Source: a virus
IMG/VR virus record: IMGVR_UViG_3300009604_003287
Span: 1 to 21,496 of that record
Length of the DNA stretch: 21,496 nt
Strand: one strand, 5' to 3'
In this document: piece by piece, positions 7,795 through 13,400 of the stretch
How positions within the stretch are numbered: position 1 is the first letter of the stretch
Layout of the letters: the number at the start of each line of letters is the position of its first letter
The notes under the pieces: generated by a model
The model's database searches: none
Seen by the model: only the letters and a program-made list of their open reading frames with translations
What the model was told of the DNA's origin: nothing
Position numbers and translations under genes: made by a program

Positions 7795-7823
7795 ATACTA
7801 TCCCAAAAAGTATGGTCAGTCAA
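7795..7823 (-). promoter_or_regulatory. Sigma70-like promoter of the packaging operon
   Basis: On the minus strand TTGACT (7823-7818) and TAGTAT (7800-7795) are separated by exactly 17 bp, followed within 20 bp by AGGAGG and the ATG of the HTH gene. Each hexamer differs from consensus at one position. The -35 box overlaps one copy of the TATGGTCAG repeat, so it is likely to be regulated. Confidence 0.8.
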
Positions 7824-7988
7824 GCTACTATATCCCAGAACCTTAAATTGTCTAGAAAGGATGTTTCTATATGGTCAGAACCTGCACCCAAAACCCCCCT
7901 ACCCCCTTCCCTTATAAGACAGTCAATGAGGTATGAAGGTGGAAAACCGGACCGGGGCAACCGGACCAGCATTCTCAGCCTGACCATA
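7811..7988. repeat. TATGGTCAG repeats, candidate operators
   Basis: The 9-mer TATGGTCAG occurs at 7811-7819 and 7870-7878 and in inverted orientation (CTGACCATA) at 7980-7988; a partial match, CTGACCAAA, occurs at 8088-8096. The first copy overlaps the -35 box and spacer of the leftward promoter. Three exact copies in 180 bp within a divergent control region next to an HTH gene suggest binding sites for that protein, although the sites are not palindromic on their own. Confidence 0.5.
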
Positions 7989-8041
7989 TTTATTGGTAAT
8001 GTTCGGATATTTAGGGCGTGGACCTGTATACTTGCCCCGGT
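7951..8041 (+). promoter_or_regulatory. Long-range inverted repeat, possible structured leader
   Basis: ACCGGGGCAA (7951-7960) is perfectly complementary to TTGCCCCGGT (8032-8041). Directly inside it, CCGGAC (7961-7966) can pair with GTTCGG (8001-8006, one G-U), and ACCA (7983-7986) with TGGT (7994-7997). If transcribed rightward this would fold as a branched leader about 70 bases upstream of the first small gene. It could instead be a protein-binding site or chance. Confidence 0.35.
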
Positions 8042-8112
8042 GGATTTGGTCGGCTGTGACGTTCTGAGCATCCTGCTTGGAAACAGACTGACCAAAAGGA
8101 AAAGGTTCAACA

Positions 8113-8295
8113 ATGGACCGACTAGAACTCGGGGATATCAACCCTGAACCTAGCAAACTGCTGAAAAGGATTATCGGTATTACTCTGCGAGAGTTGGCGG
8201 CAGAGTGGAATAGTCCAGAAACCCCAAACAAGGCCGAAACGATAGCGGCTCTCAATCAAGTGCTGGAGCTGGTGGAGGGTTCAAAAAGTGTTTAG
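8113..8295 (+). CDS. Small hypothetical protein, 60 aa
   Basis: The family is not recognised. An AAAAGG site seven bases before the ATG supports the start. The protein is amphipathic and helical throughout (for example LLKRIIGITLRELAAEW, then TIAALNQVLELVEG), with no Cys cluster or membrane segment. It opens a run of five coupled small plus-strand genes, probably expressed early after infection. Such short helical proteins in early phage operons often bind a host protein, but nothing specific can be said here. Confidence 0.6.
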   Translation: MDRLELGDINPEPSKLLKRIIGITLRELAAEWNSPETPNKAETIAALNQVLELVEGSKSV

Positions 8296-8497
8296 GCATA
8301 CAATCACGGTCCGCTGCCCAAACTGCCAAAAGGTCAAAGTTCTAGGCCTAGCGCAACTCGACAAGGCCGTCCAGAAGGCTATAGGCTCAAGCGTTTATAT
8401 AGTCGATAATCCACAGAATATCCTATGGGAATTGGCCAGAGTCCTAGAGGATATCCAACGACAACTGGCAGAATTGAACACTAACCATGAGCAATAG
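8288..8497 (+). CDS. Small protein with a CPNC zinc-knuckle-like motif, 69 aa
   Basis: It starts at GTG 8288, eight bases after GGAGGG, and overlaps the previous stop by 8 bp. Residues 10-13 are Cys-Pro-Asn-Cys, with no second Cys pair, so any metal site would need dimerisation or other ligands. The second half (about 40-69) is a charged amphipathic helix, ending in Asn/His/Glu. No enzyme motif is visible. The coupling to its neighbours makes it likely to be a real gene; its role is unknown. Confidence 0.55.
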   Translation: MFRHTITVRCPNCQKVKVLGLAQLDKAVQKAIGSSVYIVDNPQNILWELARVLEDIQRQLAELNTNHEQ

Positions 8498-8531
8498 ACT
8501 AAGGCCGTGCTGCTTGGCCGTAGAGGAGCGT

Positions 8532-8885
8532 ATGAAAAGTAGACAGAACATTACAGATATAGAAATAACTAAGGAAGGATTGACCATTAAAGTGGTCCGG
8601 TTCTCCTACCAGACTCCCGTAGCTGTAGAGCTGCTAGAGCCTGTTATTACTAACGAACTGACCGATAACGGCGATGATTTTGTTGAGCACCAGACTGGGA
8701 TTTATGTCACCGACCAGTATCACAGCCCGACAACGTCAAAGCATGTCAATCAGTTTATCTACCATCCCTCAAGAGCCGATAAAGGTGGTTCAGTGCGGAA
8801 AATCAGCCCGGCAATGCTGGCCGCTCTTATCTATCCAGTAGGCGATAGCATTACCCTTCTCAGCCCCGGTTCGACTCGTGGTTGA
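8532..8885 (+). CDS. Hypothetical protein, 117 aa
   Basis: The family is not recognised. The start at ATG 8532 is preferred because GAGGAG precedes it, though spacing is short; an alternative ATG at 8487 adds 15 residues (beginning MSNRLRPCC) and overlaps the previous stop but has no ribosome binding site. The protein is beta-rich and acidic in the middle (ITNELTDNGDDFVEHQTGIY), with conserved-looking HSPTTSKHV and a C-terminal hydrophobic strand (PAMLAALIYPVGDSITLL). It overlaps the next small gene by 8 bp. Confidence 0.55.
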   Translation: MKSRQNITDIEITKEGLTIKVVRFSYQTPVAVELLEPVITNELTDNGDDFVEHQTGIYVTDQYHSPTTSKHVNQFIYHPSRADKGGSVRKISPAMLAALIYPVGDSITLLSPGSTRG

Positions 8886-8985
8886 GGTATTTAACAGCAC
8901 CCTAGCCGACTGGCCCCTGCTTATTATTGGGGGGCTGGTCGGGCTTCTTATCTATGCTTTATTTATCTATCAGAGGGAGGACTAG
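8878..8985 (+). CDS. Single-pass membrane miniprotein, 35 aa
   Basis: A GTG at 8878 opens a 35-codon frame. Residues about 14-30 (LLIIGGLVGLLIYALFI) form one transmembrane helix, preceded by a short acidic N-terminus and followed by a polar tail (YQRED). The frame starts inside the previous gene's last codons and its TAG shares a base with the next gene's GTG. It fills what would otherwise be a gap of 99 bp. Small phage membrane proteins of this kind act in lysis, lysis inhibition or superinfection exclusion; which applies is unknown. Confidence 0.55.
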   Translation: MVEVFNSTLADWPLLIIGGLVGLLIYALFIYQRED

Positions 8986-9176
8986 TGTCTAGACCAGATT
9001 CAAAACTCCCCAAGCATGCAAGCTATGACGCGGACCGAGCTGCTTGGGCTGAGCTGCCGCAAGTGCAGAAAATAGAACACAAGGATTCAACGGGTAAAAT
9101 CTGTGAAGTCGAGCTGGTCGAACGTGGCCCCCGGTATCTCGCGTGGGTCCAGAGTCGAGTGAGACGTTCTGGTTAA
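8985..9176 (+). CDS. Small basic hypothetical protein, 63 aa
   Basis: A GTG at 8985 is preceded by GAGGGAGG at four bases and overlaps the preceding TAG by one base. The protein is basic and polar, ending in RYLAWVQSRVRRSG, with two Trp and no Cys pairs or membrane segment. The family is not recognised. It is the last of the five coupled small genes; after its stop comes the structured non-coding element. Confidence 0.55.
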   Translation: MSRPDSKLPKHASYDADRAAWAELPQVQKIEHKDSTGKICEVELVERGPRYLAWVQSRVRRSG

Positions 9177-9215
9177 GTGTCAGGTTCCAAGAGTTGAAAC
9201 GTCTAAGTATTAGCG

Positions 9216-9319
9216 GGTCGGGTAGTGGGCAGCGTGACAACTGGAAACATGCAAATGTCACCATATCGAAGTGTTCATCGTGCGAGCACCTCTGTCCCAC
9301 TGTCCCGGCCTTTTTTTTT
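9216..9319 (+). ncRNA. Multibranched RNA element ending in a nine-T tract
   Basis: The plus strand can fold into nested stems. P1 pairs 9216-9222 (GGTCGGG) with 9304-9310 (CCCGGCC, one G-U). P2 pairs 9225-9232 (GTGGGCAG) with 9292-9300 (CTGTCCCAC, one bulged T). Inside the junction, P3 pairs 9234-9239 (GTGACA) with 9256-9261 (TGTCAC), and P4 pairs 9271-9276 (GTGTTC) with 9284-9289 (GAGCAC, one G-U). P1 is followed immediately by nine T's (9311-9319). It could be an elaborate intrinsic terminator for the small-gene operon, a small RNA with its own terminator, or a leader that controls read-through into the MoxR operon. Confidence 0.5.
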
Positions 9320-9334
9320 GTATCGACCTGGAGG

Positions 9335-9390
9335 TGGAAGTCGTATCTCTCGACTTCCAACTCATTTTGGAAGTCATTTTTGACTTCCAA
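9335..9390. repeat. Two tandem inverted repeats of GACTTCCAA
   Basis: Four half-sites alternate in orientation: TGGAAGTC (9335-9342), GACTTCCAA (9352-9360), TTGGAAGTC (9367-9375) and GACTTCCAA (9382-9390). The first pair has a 9-base centre, the second a 6-base centre. They end six bases before the -10 box of the MoxR operon promoter. The arrangement is typical of a dimeric regulator bound twice; if transcribed from upstream they would also form hairpins. Confidence 0.65.
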
Positions 9391-9392
9391 GC

Positions 9393-9401
9393 TGCTACAA
9401 T
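9393..9401 (+). promoter_or_regulatory. Extended -10 promoter of the MoxR operon
   Basis: TGCTACAAT at 9393-9401 combines a TG extension with a near-consensus -10 hexamer (TACAAT). No good -35 lies 16-18 bp upstream; that position is filled by the inverted repeats, consistent with a promoter controlled by a bound regulator. The first ATG is 36 bp downstream. Confidence 0.45.
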
Positions 9402-9436
9402 ACGCACCGGCCCGTGGCGGGTCAGAAAGGTAGAAC

Positions 9437-10528
9437 ATGGATAAATTACGAACAGATACGTTAACGTGGCTCGACCGCGATGAACCTATTTTTACGTTGT
9501 TAGATGCAGCGGTAGACAAAGAACCGGGGGAACCAAGTCCATTAGGGGTCATTGCACTCTGTGGAAGTTCTCAAGCTGGCAAGACTCGACTGGTCAATAC
9601 GTGGGCGGCTCGACACGGGGCCGACGTTCTCAGTATCCAAGCACAACTGGACCAACCGGAAGATATTTCTGGCTTTCCCTTTAGGACTGGCCAAGGCGTG
9701 AAATATACGCACCCGAATATTATTCCACCGGGCTTTATTGACCGAATCGGGGATTATGTGATTTTTCTCGACGAGTTAGACAAAGCGCAAGAATCAGTCT
9801 TGTCTTGTTTACTTACGTTGCTGGCTGAGCGACGGATTCGCTATACGAAGGTTAGGCCTCTGTCGATTGTGGTTGCCTGTAATCCTCCCAAGCGGCCATT
9901 GCCGAATCCTCTAATGGCAAGGTTATTGTGGGTTCCGTATCCACCTAAAGATTACGAAGTTCTCCAGCGAGAATCACTGGCTGAAGTAAGGCATTTACTG
10001 GAAGATATCTACCCGCCAGTTGAAGAAAACGTGCCTGAGTTAGATATCTGGTTTGGTGCAGGGCACCGGTTGGCCAGCTGGTATCAAACCCCCGAATTCT
10101 GGAAACCAGCGGTCCAGAGAATGGTGCTCTACGGTTCGTTCCCTGCCCAGAAAGCTGAGGCCATCGCACATAGGTTAGAAGAGCACGCTATCGTCGATGG
10201 CGTGGCGTGGGCAAGAGCTGCTGATGCGAGCCAAGTCCGTAGTTCGTTGGTTCCGGTTTTAATGAGTTCAACCATTCCAGTTCGCAATGACATTATGCGG
10301 ATTCTCCAGCAGAAAGCTACGCAGGACCAGACGGGAGAAATTGCACGAGCGTTGACGACTTGGTGTCAATCTCCAGCTGCCCAAGCTATCACGGACGCTA
10401 CGGGCCGGTTGGGTGGATTGACGATTGAAGAAATGCGAGAGCAAGCCGATAAGGAAATGGCTCGACTTGATAAAAAATTCAGAAAGGAAGAGAAAGATGC
10501 CCAAAAAGAAAATAACCCGGAGGTTTAA
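9437..10528 (+). CDS. MoxR-type AAA+ ATPase, 363 aa
   Basis: This AAA+ protein resembles the MoxR/CobS branch, ring-shaped ATPases that remodel partner proteins carrying von Willebrand A domains. Walker A is GSSQAGKT (residues 43-50), Walker B is VIFLDELDKA (108-117, Asp112/Glu113), sensor 1 is VVACNPP (Asn149), and NPLMARL (Arg162) fits the arginine-finger region. The C-terminal part is helical with a charged Lys/Glu tail (about 335-363). The ATG follows AAAGG. The gene overlaps the next one, a VWA protein, by 32 bp, the classic MoxR-VWA pairing. In phage genomes such pairs are often labelled CobS/CobT cobalt chelatase; nothing here suggests cobalamin synthesis. Substrate unknown. Confidence 0.85.
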   Translation: MDKLRTDTLTWLDRDEPIFTLLDAAVDKEPGEPSPLGVIALCGSSQAGKTRLVNTWAARHGADVLSIQAQLDQPEDISGFPFRTGQGVKYTHPNIIPPGFIDRIGDYVIFLDELDKAQESVLSCLLTLLAERRIRYTKVRPLSIVVACNPPKRPLPNPLMARLLWVPYPPKDYEVLQRESLAEVRHLLEDIYPPVEENVPELDIWFGAGHRLASWYQTPEFWKPAVQRMVLYGSFPAQKAEAIAHRLEEHAIVDGVAWARAADASQVRSSLVPVLMSSTIPVRNDIMRILQQKATQDQTGEIARALTTWCQSPAAQAITDATGRLGGLTIEEMREQADKEMARLDKKFRKEEKDAQKENNPEV

Positions 10529-11705
10529 GGGTCTAAGTCGTATGTCGGCCAAGCTTCTAGCACTAACCGATACGGTTGTGGAAACAGACGAAGTTGATAC
10601 GTGTGCGGTTGCAGTCAAGGATGGACGGGTCGAGCTTTTGCTCGGTCCTCTGTTCAGGAATTGCAAGGATGAAAATGCCAGAGAGCACATGTTACGTCAC
10701 GAGTGTTTTCATGTAATGCTCGACCACCAGAAACGCCAAGAAGAGCGTAATGGGGAACTGTGGAATCAAGTTACGGATTGTGCAATTCACGCGGGTGGTG
10801 CGGTAGATTGGCAATTGATTGATAAAGCCTGTGACATTGCAACATGCACATACGAGCGACTTGGGATTCCAGCAATGCCTCCAGAATTGGCGTATGACTG
10901 GTTGTCTAAAGAAAAAGGTCCGGGACCGGGACCAGACGGTAGTGGAGAGGGTCCAGCTGGCCAGCCCGGTAAAGGCGGTTGTGGGCGAGGCAAAGTGGAG
11001 TCAGATACGGACGAGAAAAGTAAGTCACGCGAGGCCGAAGTCATAGCCGAAGTGCTCCAGTCGTGGGAGGCTGAAGTTGAAGAAACAGGGTTTGACGGAG
11101 GCTTTACGGACCTTAGTAATGGGGTAGCGAATACGGACCGGAGCGGCGTAGGCCGTGGGAGCGGTCGAGAGCGGCCAGCAATATACAAAGTTCCAGCGTG
11201 GGTTGGCGAAGTGCTGGATAGGCTCCTAGAGAGGCATAACGCGAGAATAGACCGGGACCGAACATGGACGCGGGAACATCGCTACATTGAGTCTGGACTG
11301 CTGCCGGGACAAAAGCGTTCTAAGGGTTGGGAGGGTGTCTGGTGCATTGACGCGAGCGGTTCTATCGACCATGAAGCCGTAAACCAGATGATGAACGGAG
11401 CCTATCAGACACCAGAACTGGCCGGTTCAACGGTCGCAGTGTTCGACGATGGAATGCTCCACGATGAACTTATTCCTGTCCACGATTTAGGGGCGATTCA
11501 GGAAGCAATTAGTTCCGGCGGTGGCGGCACGAGCATCACAAAAGCGGGGAAGCAAATTGACAAGTTGACAGGAATGCAAACCCCAAAAGTGTGGTTGACG
11601 GATGCCTATTCGAGTGACGGAATACCCCTAAAATCTGACCAAGAATTATGGGTGCTATTTCAATACAATGGCGTTACCGTTGTAGACTATCCACGAGGGA
11701 GGTAA
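10497..11705 (+). CDS. VWA-domain protein with HExxH metallopeptidase motif, 402 aa
   Basis: The N-terminal region carries HECFH at residues 68-72, a zinc-metallopeptidase HExxH signature. The C-terminal region (about 275-402) is VWA-like, with a DASGS MIDAS motif (285-289), a Gly-rich GGGGTS loop (about 341-346) and TDAYSSDG near 368. Between them is a Gly/Pro-rich linker (about 140-170) and an acidic helical region. This order matches the DUF2201-type putative metallopeptidase plus VWA-like architecture (family knowledge). The ATG at 10497 is chosen because AGGAAG precedes it; an upstream in-frame ATG at 10425 would add 24 residues and overlap the ATPase gene by 104 bp. The ATPase next door probably remodels or activates it. 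Confidence 0.82.
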   Translation: MPKKKITRRFKGLSRMSAKLLALTDTVVETDEVDTCAVAVKDGRVELLLGPLFRNCKDENAREHMLRHECFHVMLDHQKRQEERNGELWNQVTDCAIHAGGAVDWQLIDKACDIATCTYERLGIPAMPPELAYDWLSKEKGPGPGPDGSGEGPAGQPGKGGCGRGKVESDTDEKSKSREAEVIAEVLQSWEAEVEETGFDGGFTDLSNGVANTDRSGVGRGSGRERPAIYKVPAWVGEVLDRLLERHNARIDRDRTWTREHRYIESGLLPGQKRSKGWEGVWCIDASGSIDHEAVNQMMNGAYQTPELAGSTVAVFDDGMLHDELIPVHDLGAIQEAISSGGGGTSITKAGKQIDKLTGMQTPKVWLTDAYSSDGIPLKSDQELWVLFQYNGVTVVDYPRGR

Positions 11706-11707
11706 AC

Positions 11708-12832
11708 ATGGAACTACGGAAGTATTTCGCAGGTAAGGATGTGAGCAATCGCTACGCTCACGAATGGGAGCAATGGCACAGTGAGGATTCCCAAATAGAG
11801 ATACTACAACGAGGTTTATATTCAGCCCATACGGACGATGACGAACTATCAGAAAGTGAGAAAGAAATTCAGGCCAAGTCCAAAGAAGTTTGGACGGGCA
11901 ATAATACGTTCATGTGGCATTGGGACGGCATTAGCGACAAGGTTAAGGGACTGGCAAAGCATCGCCAGCCTAACCTCGTGACAAGTGGAATTGCACAACA
12001 GTATCACGCACTATTAACCCCGCCATTAACAGCAGCATGCGGCCACCGTTGTGTCGCTGTAAGGTCAGAACTGGCACGAGAAACGACAAGTAATATCAAT
12101 AGGTTAGATAGATATTACGGGACGTATTACGGGCCTAATACAGAGCACCCGGAAGGCCTGACATCCGATAATATCGACGAAATTATGAAACTGATAGCAC
12201 GGGATATCAGTCAGCAGTCTTGTTGTCGTTGCCACAACGCAAAAGTTTGGTTTGGGCAAGGACCGCGCGCTACTTCTCAGAATTATCGTGAGGATAGTTT
12301 TCATGGTCTAACTACAGGCTTCATGGTTCAGGAGCAAGGATTTACGGACCACAAAACTCTCAGAATGCATAAAGGTGAATGGTATGCACTGACAAACGGT
12401 CCTCACTATTACTCAAACATCATCGAAGAGCACAAACGAAAAAGTGCGTTAAATTTAGAACATCTAGGATGGCATGCGGGTCTTATGCGGCCACGATTTA
12501 GGTTCCGTGAGCAAGAATATGGTGCAGTGCTAGGAGCTAATACATACTCAAAAAGCCGCCCAACATGGTTTAGTAATATCCGACTAGCAGACAATACCTC
12601 GGTTATATCTGGCTTGCATAATCCAAAGCGGTATCTCTGTCCAAACTGCCTGACAGCTGCTAAAGGCCTACCCCCACATTTATATTGGATAGCTCGTGGT
12701 TACTCTCTCAAAGAAGCAAAAGCGAAGCAGGAACGCGAGTATGCAGTCTTACAAGGGCGCGGTAAGCGTTGGCTTCAGTCTACAGTCTTGGATATAGAGA
12801 ACTGGGAAAAACTAGGTCAGCTGTATGCCTGA
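11708..12832 (+). CDS. Cys-motif protein of the MoxR/VWA cassette, 374 aa
   Basis: I do not recognise a family. The ATG at 11708 follows GGGAGGT, two bases after the VWA stop; an upstream in-frame start at 11648 lies inside the VWA gene and is not preferred. The Cys residues fall in three groups: CGHRC (111-115), CCRC (172-175) and CPNC (311-314), suggesting one or more structural zinc sites. The protein is rich in His, Tyr and Trp (for example HEWEQWH near the start, NGPHYY near 230) and has no Walker, nuclease or membrane motif. The next gene repeats the same Cys order in a quarter of the length. It may be the substrate, adaptor or effector of the MoxR/VWA pair. Confidence 0.7.
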   Translation: MELRKYFAGKDVSNRYAHEWEQWHSEDSQIEILQRGLYSAHTDDDELSESEKEIQAKSKEVWTGNNTFMWHWDGISDKVKGLAKHRQPNLVTSGIAQQYHALLTPPLTAACGHRCVAVRSELARETTSNINRLDRYYGTYYGPNTEHPEGLTSDNIDEIMKLIARDISQQSCCRCHNAKVWFGQGPRATSQNYREDSFHGLTTGFMVQEQGFTDHKTLRMHKGEWYALTNGPHYYSNIIEEHKRKSALNLEHLGWHAGLMRPRFRFREQEYGAVLGANTYSKSRPTWFSNIRLADNTSVISGLHNPKRYLCPNCLTAAKGLPPHLYWIARGYSLKEAKAKQEREYAVLQGRGKRWLQSTVLDIENWEKLGQLYA

Positions 12833-13091
12833 ATCGTGGAGAATCCCATATATCCGCAAATGCGGCCACTGGTGCGCGGGTCGATGGGCAGGAATGACCT
12901 GCTGCCTATGCATGACCATGCGTAAGGGTATGCTCAAGACCGACTGGGATTACGTGACGCTCATGCGAACCCTTGTCAGGGAATGTTGCGATACGTGCAA
13001 GGGACGCGAGCCTGAGCATTACGACGAAGCTAAGACGTTCATTGAGGACTTCGATGATGGAAATTATGACGCACGAATTGGTGAAGAATAA
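12825..13091 (+). CDS. Small Cys-rich probable zinc-binding protein, 88 aa
   Basis: The family is not recognised. Eight Cys are arranged as CGHWC (13-17), CCLC (26-29) and CCDTC (54-58), so CGHxC, CCxC and CxxC occur in the same order as in the 374-aa neighbour. The C-terminal third is acidic (EDFDDGNYD). The gene overlaps the previous stop by 8 bp with AGGTC upstream of the ATG, so the two are translated together. It is the last gene before a 309-bp non-coding region. A zinc-binding adaptor role is an inference. Confidence 0.65.
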   Translation: MPESWRIPYIRKCGHWCAGRWAGMTCCLCMTMRKGMLKTDWDYVTLMRTLVRECCDTCKGREPEHYDEAKTFIEDFDDGNYDARIGEE

Positions 13092-13115
13092 AATCAAAAA
13101 AAATTCCCCCCTATA

Positions 13116-13134
13116 AGGTCATCTGACCTATAAT
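13116..13134 (+). promoter_or_regulatory. AGGTCA/TGACCT inverted repeat overlapping a TATAAT box
   Basis: AGGTCA (13116-13121) and TGACCT (13124-13129) are separated by two bases, and the last T begins a perfect TATAAT (13129-13134). There is no matching -35 at 16-18 bp upstream. A regulator on this palindrome would directly cover the -10 box. Confidence 0.4.
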
Positions 13135-13221
13135 CTACACACTGACTCTTAGTATGGTTAAGGATTTGAGATTACGAGCGTAAACGCATGACGCTGCAAG
13201 GGTTATGCTGTCTCAGGGGTA

Positions 13222-13351
13222 TGAGACTTTATACGAGAATGAGACTCTGAGTCTCAAATATCAACGTAAATATGGCTAAATATAGGGGCGTGAGACTTCT
13301 CTAAGTATCTGTAAAAAAGGTATTTATTACATTATTAGATAGATAGTCTCA
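13222..13351. repeat. TGAGACT iterons with a 17-bp palindrome
   Basis: TGAGACT occurs at 13222-13228, 13240-13246 and 13291-13297, and inverted (AGTCTCA) at 13250-13256 and 13345-13351. The second and third sites form a perfect 17-bp palindrome, TGAGACTCTGAGTCTCA (13240-13256). Five copies in 130 bp far exceed chance for a heptamer. Confidence 0.65.
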
Positions 13352-13400
13352 TAGACATATATATTAAAGAGTCAACCTGTAGAGAGAAAGTGAGGTCAAT

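Larger units (their letters stand above)
7777..8112. other. Divergent control region without genes
   Basis: This 336-bp stretch separates the leftward packaging operon from the rightward small-gene operon. The left part holds the late promoter and repeated TATGGTCAG sequences. The middle holds a C-rich tract (about 7887-7915), a 9-bp direct repeat AACCGGACC (7945-7953 and 7959-7967), and a 10-bp perfect inverted repeat (7951-7960 with 8032-8041). The rightward promoter is not obvious: the best -10 is TATACT at 8027-8032, without a convincing -35. Open frames here have no codon character or ribosome binding sites, so I call no gene. Confidence 0.6.
13092..13400. other. AT-rich non-coding region, candidate origin or operator array
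   Basis: No gene is called here. It contains an A-rich tract after the last stop, a short inverted repeat over a TATAAT box (13116-13134), five copies of TGAGACT (13222-13351), a TAAATAT pair around 13267-13282, a TAGATAGATAG microrepeat (about 13336-13346) and a very AT-rich end (about 13311-13370). Iterated short sites plus an adjacent AT-rich stretch are typical of phage replication origins, but a regulator array is equally compatible. No clear intrinsic terminator follows the upstream gene. Confidence 0.5.

Noticed and set aside
7593-8147. 184-codon plus-strand frame
   Set aside because: Antisense to the HTH gene and spanning the promoter and repeats; no start site. The 60-aa gene at 8113 is in another frame with a good ribosome binding site.
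8860-8885. GGTTCGACTC, resembling a tRNA T-arm
   Set aside because: The flanking bases do not form the 5-bp T-stem, no acceptor or anticodon arms are found, and it lies in a coding frame.
9380-9408. TTGACT at 9380-9385 as a -35 box for the MoxR operon
   Set aside because: The distance to TACAAT is only 10 bp and no -10-like sequence lies 17 bp downstream; an extended -10 reading is more plausible.
9143-9433. 96-codon plus-strand frame before the ATPase gene
   Set aside because: It overlaps the 63-aa gene, has no ribosome binding site, and its sequence is dictated by the hairpins, the T-tract and the inverted repeats; the promoter lies inside it.
8989-9552. 187-codon minus-strand open frame
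   Set aside because: It runs antisense across the 63-aa gene, the structured non-coding region and the start of the ATPase gene, and would contradict the direction of all neighbours.
9437-11705. Cobalt chelatase CobS/CobT
   Set aside because: The MoxR and VWA motifs would attract that label, but the HExxH motif, the phage setting and the lack of any cobalamin gene argue for a different role.
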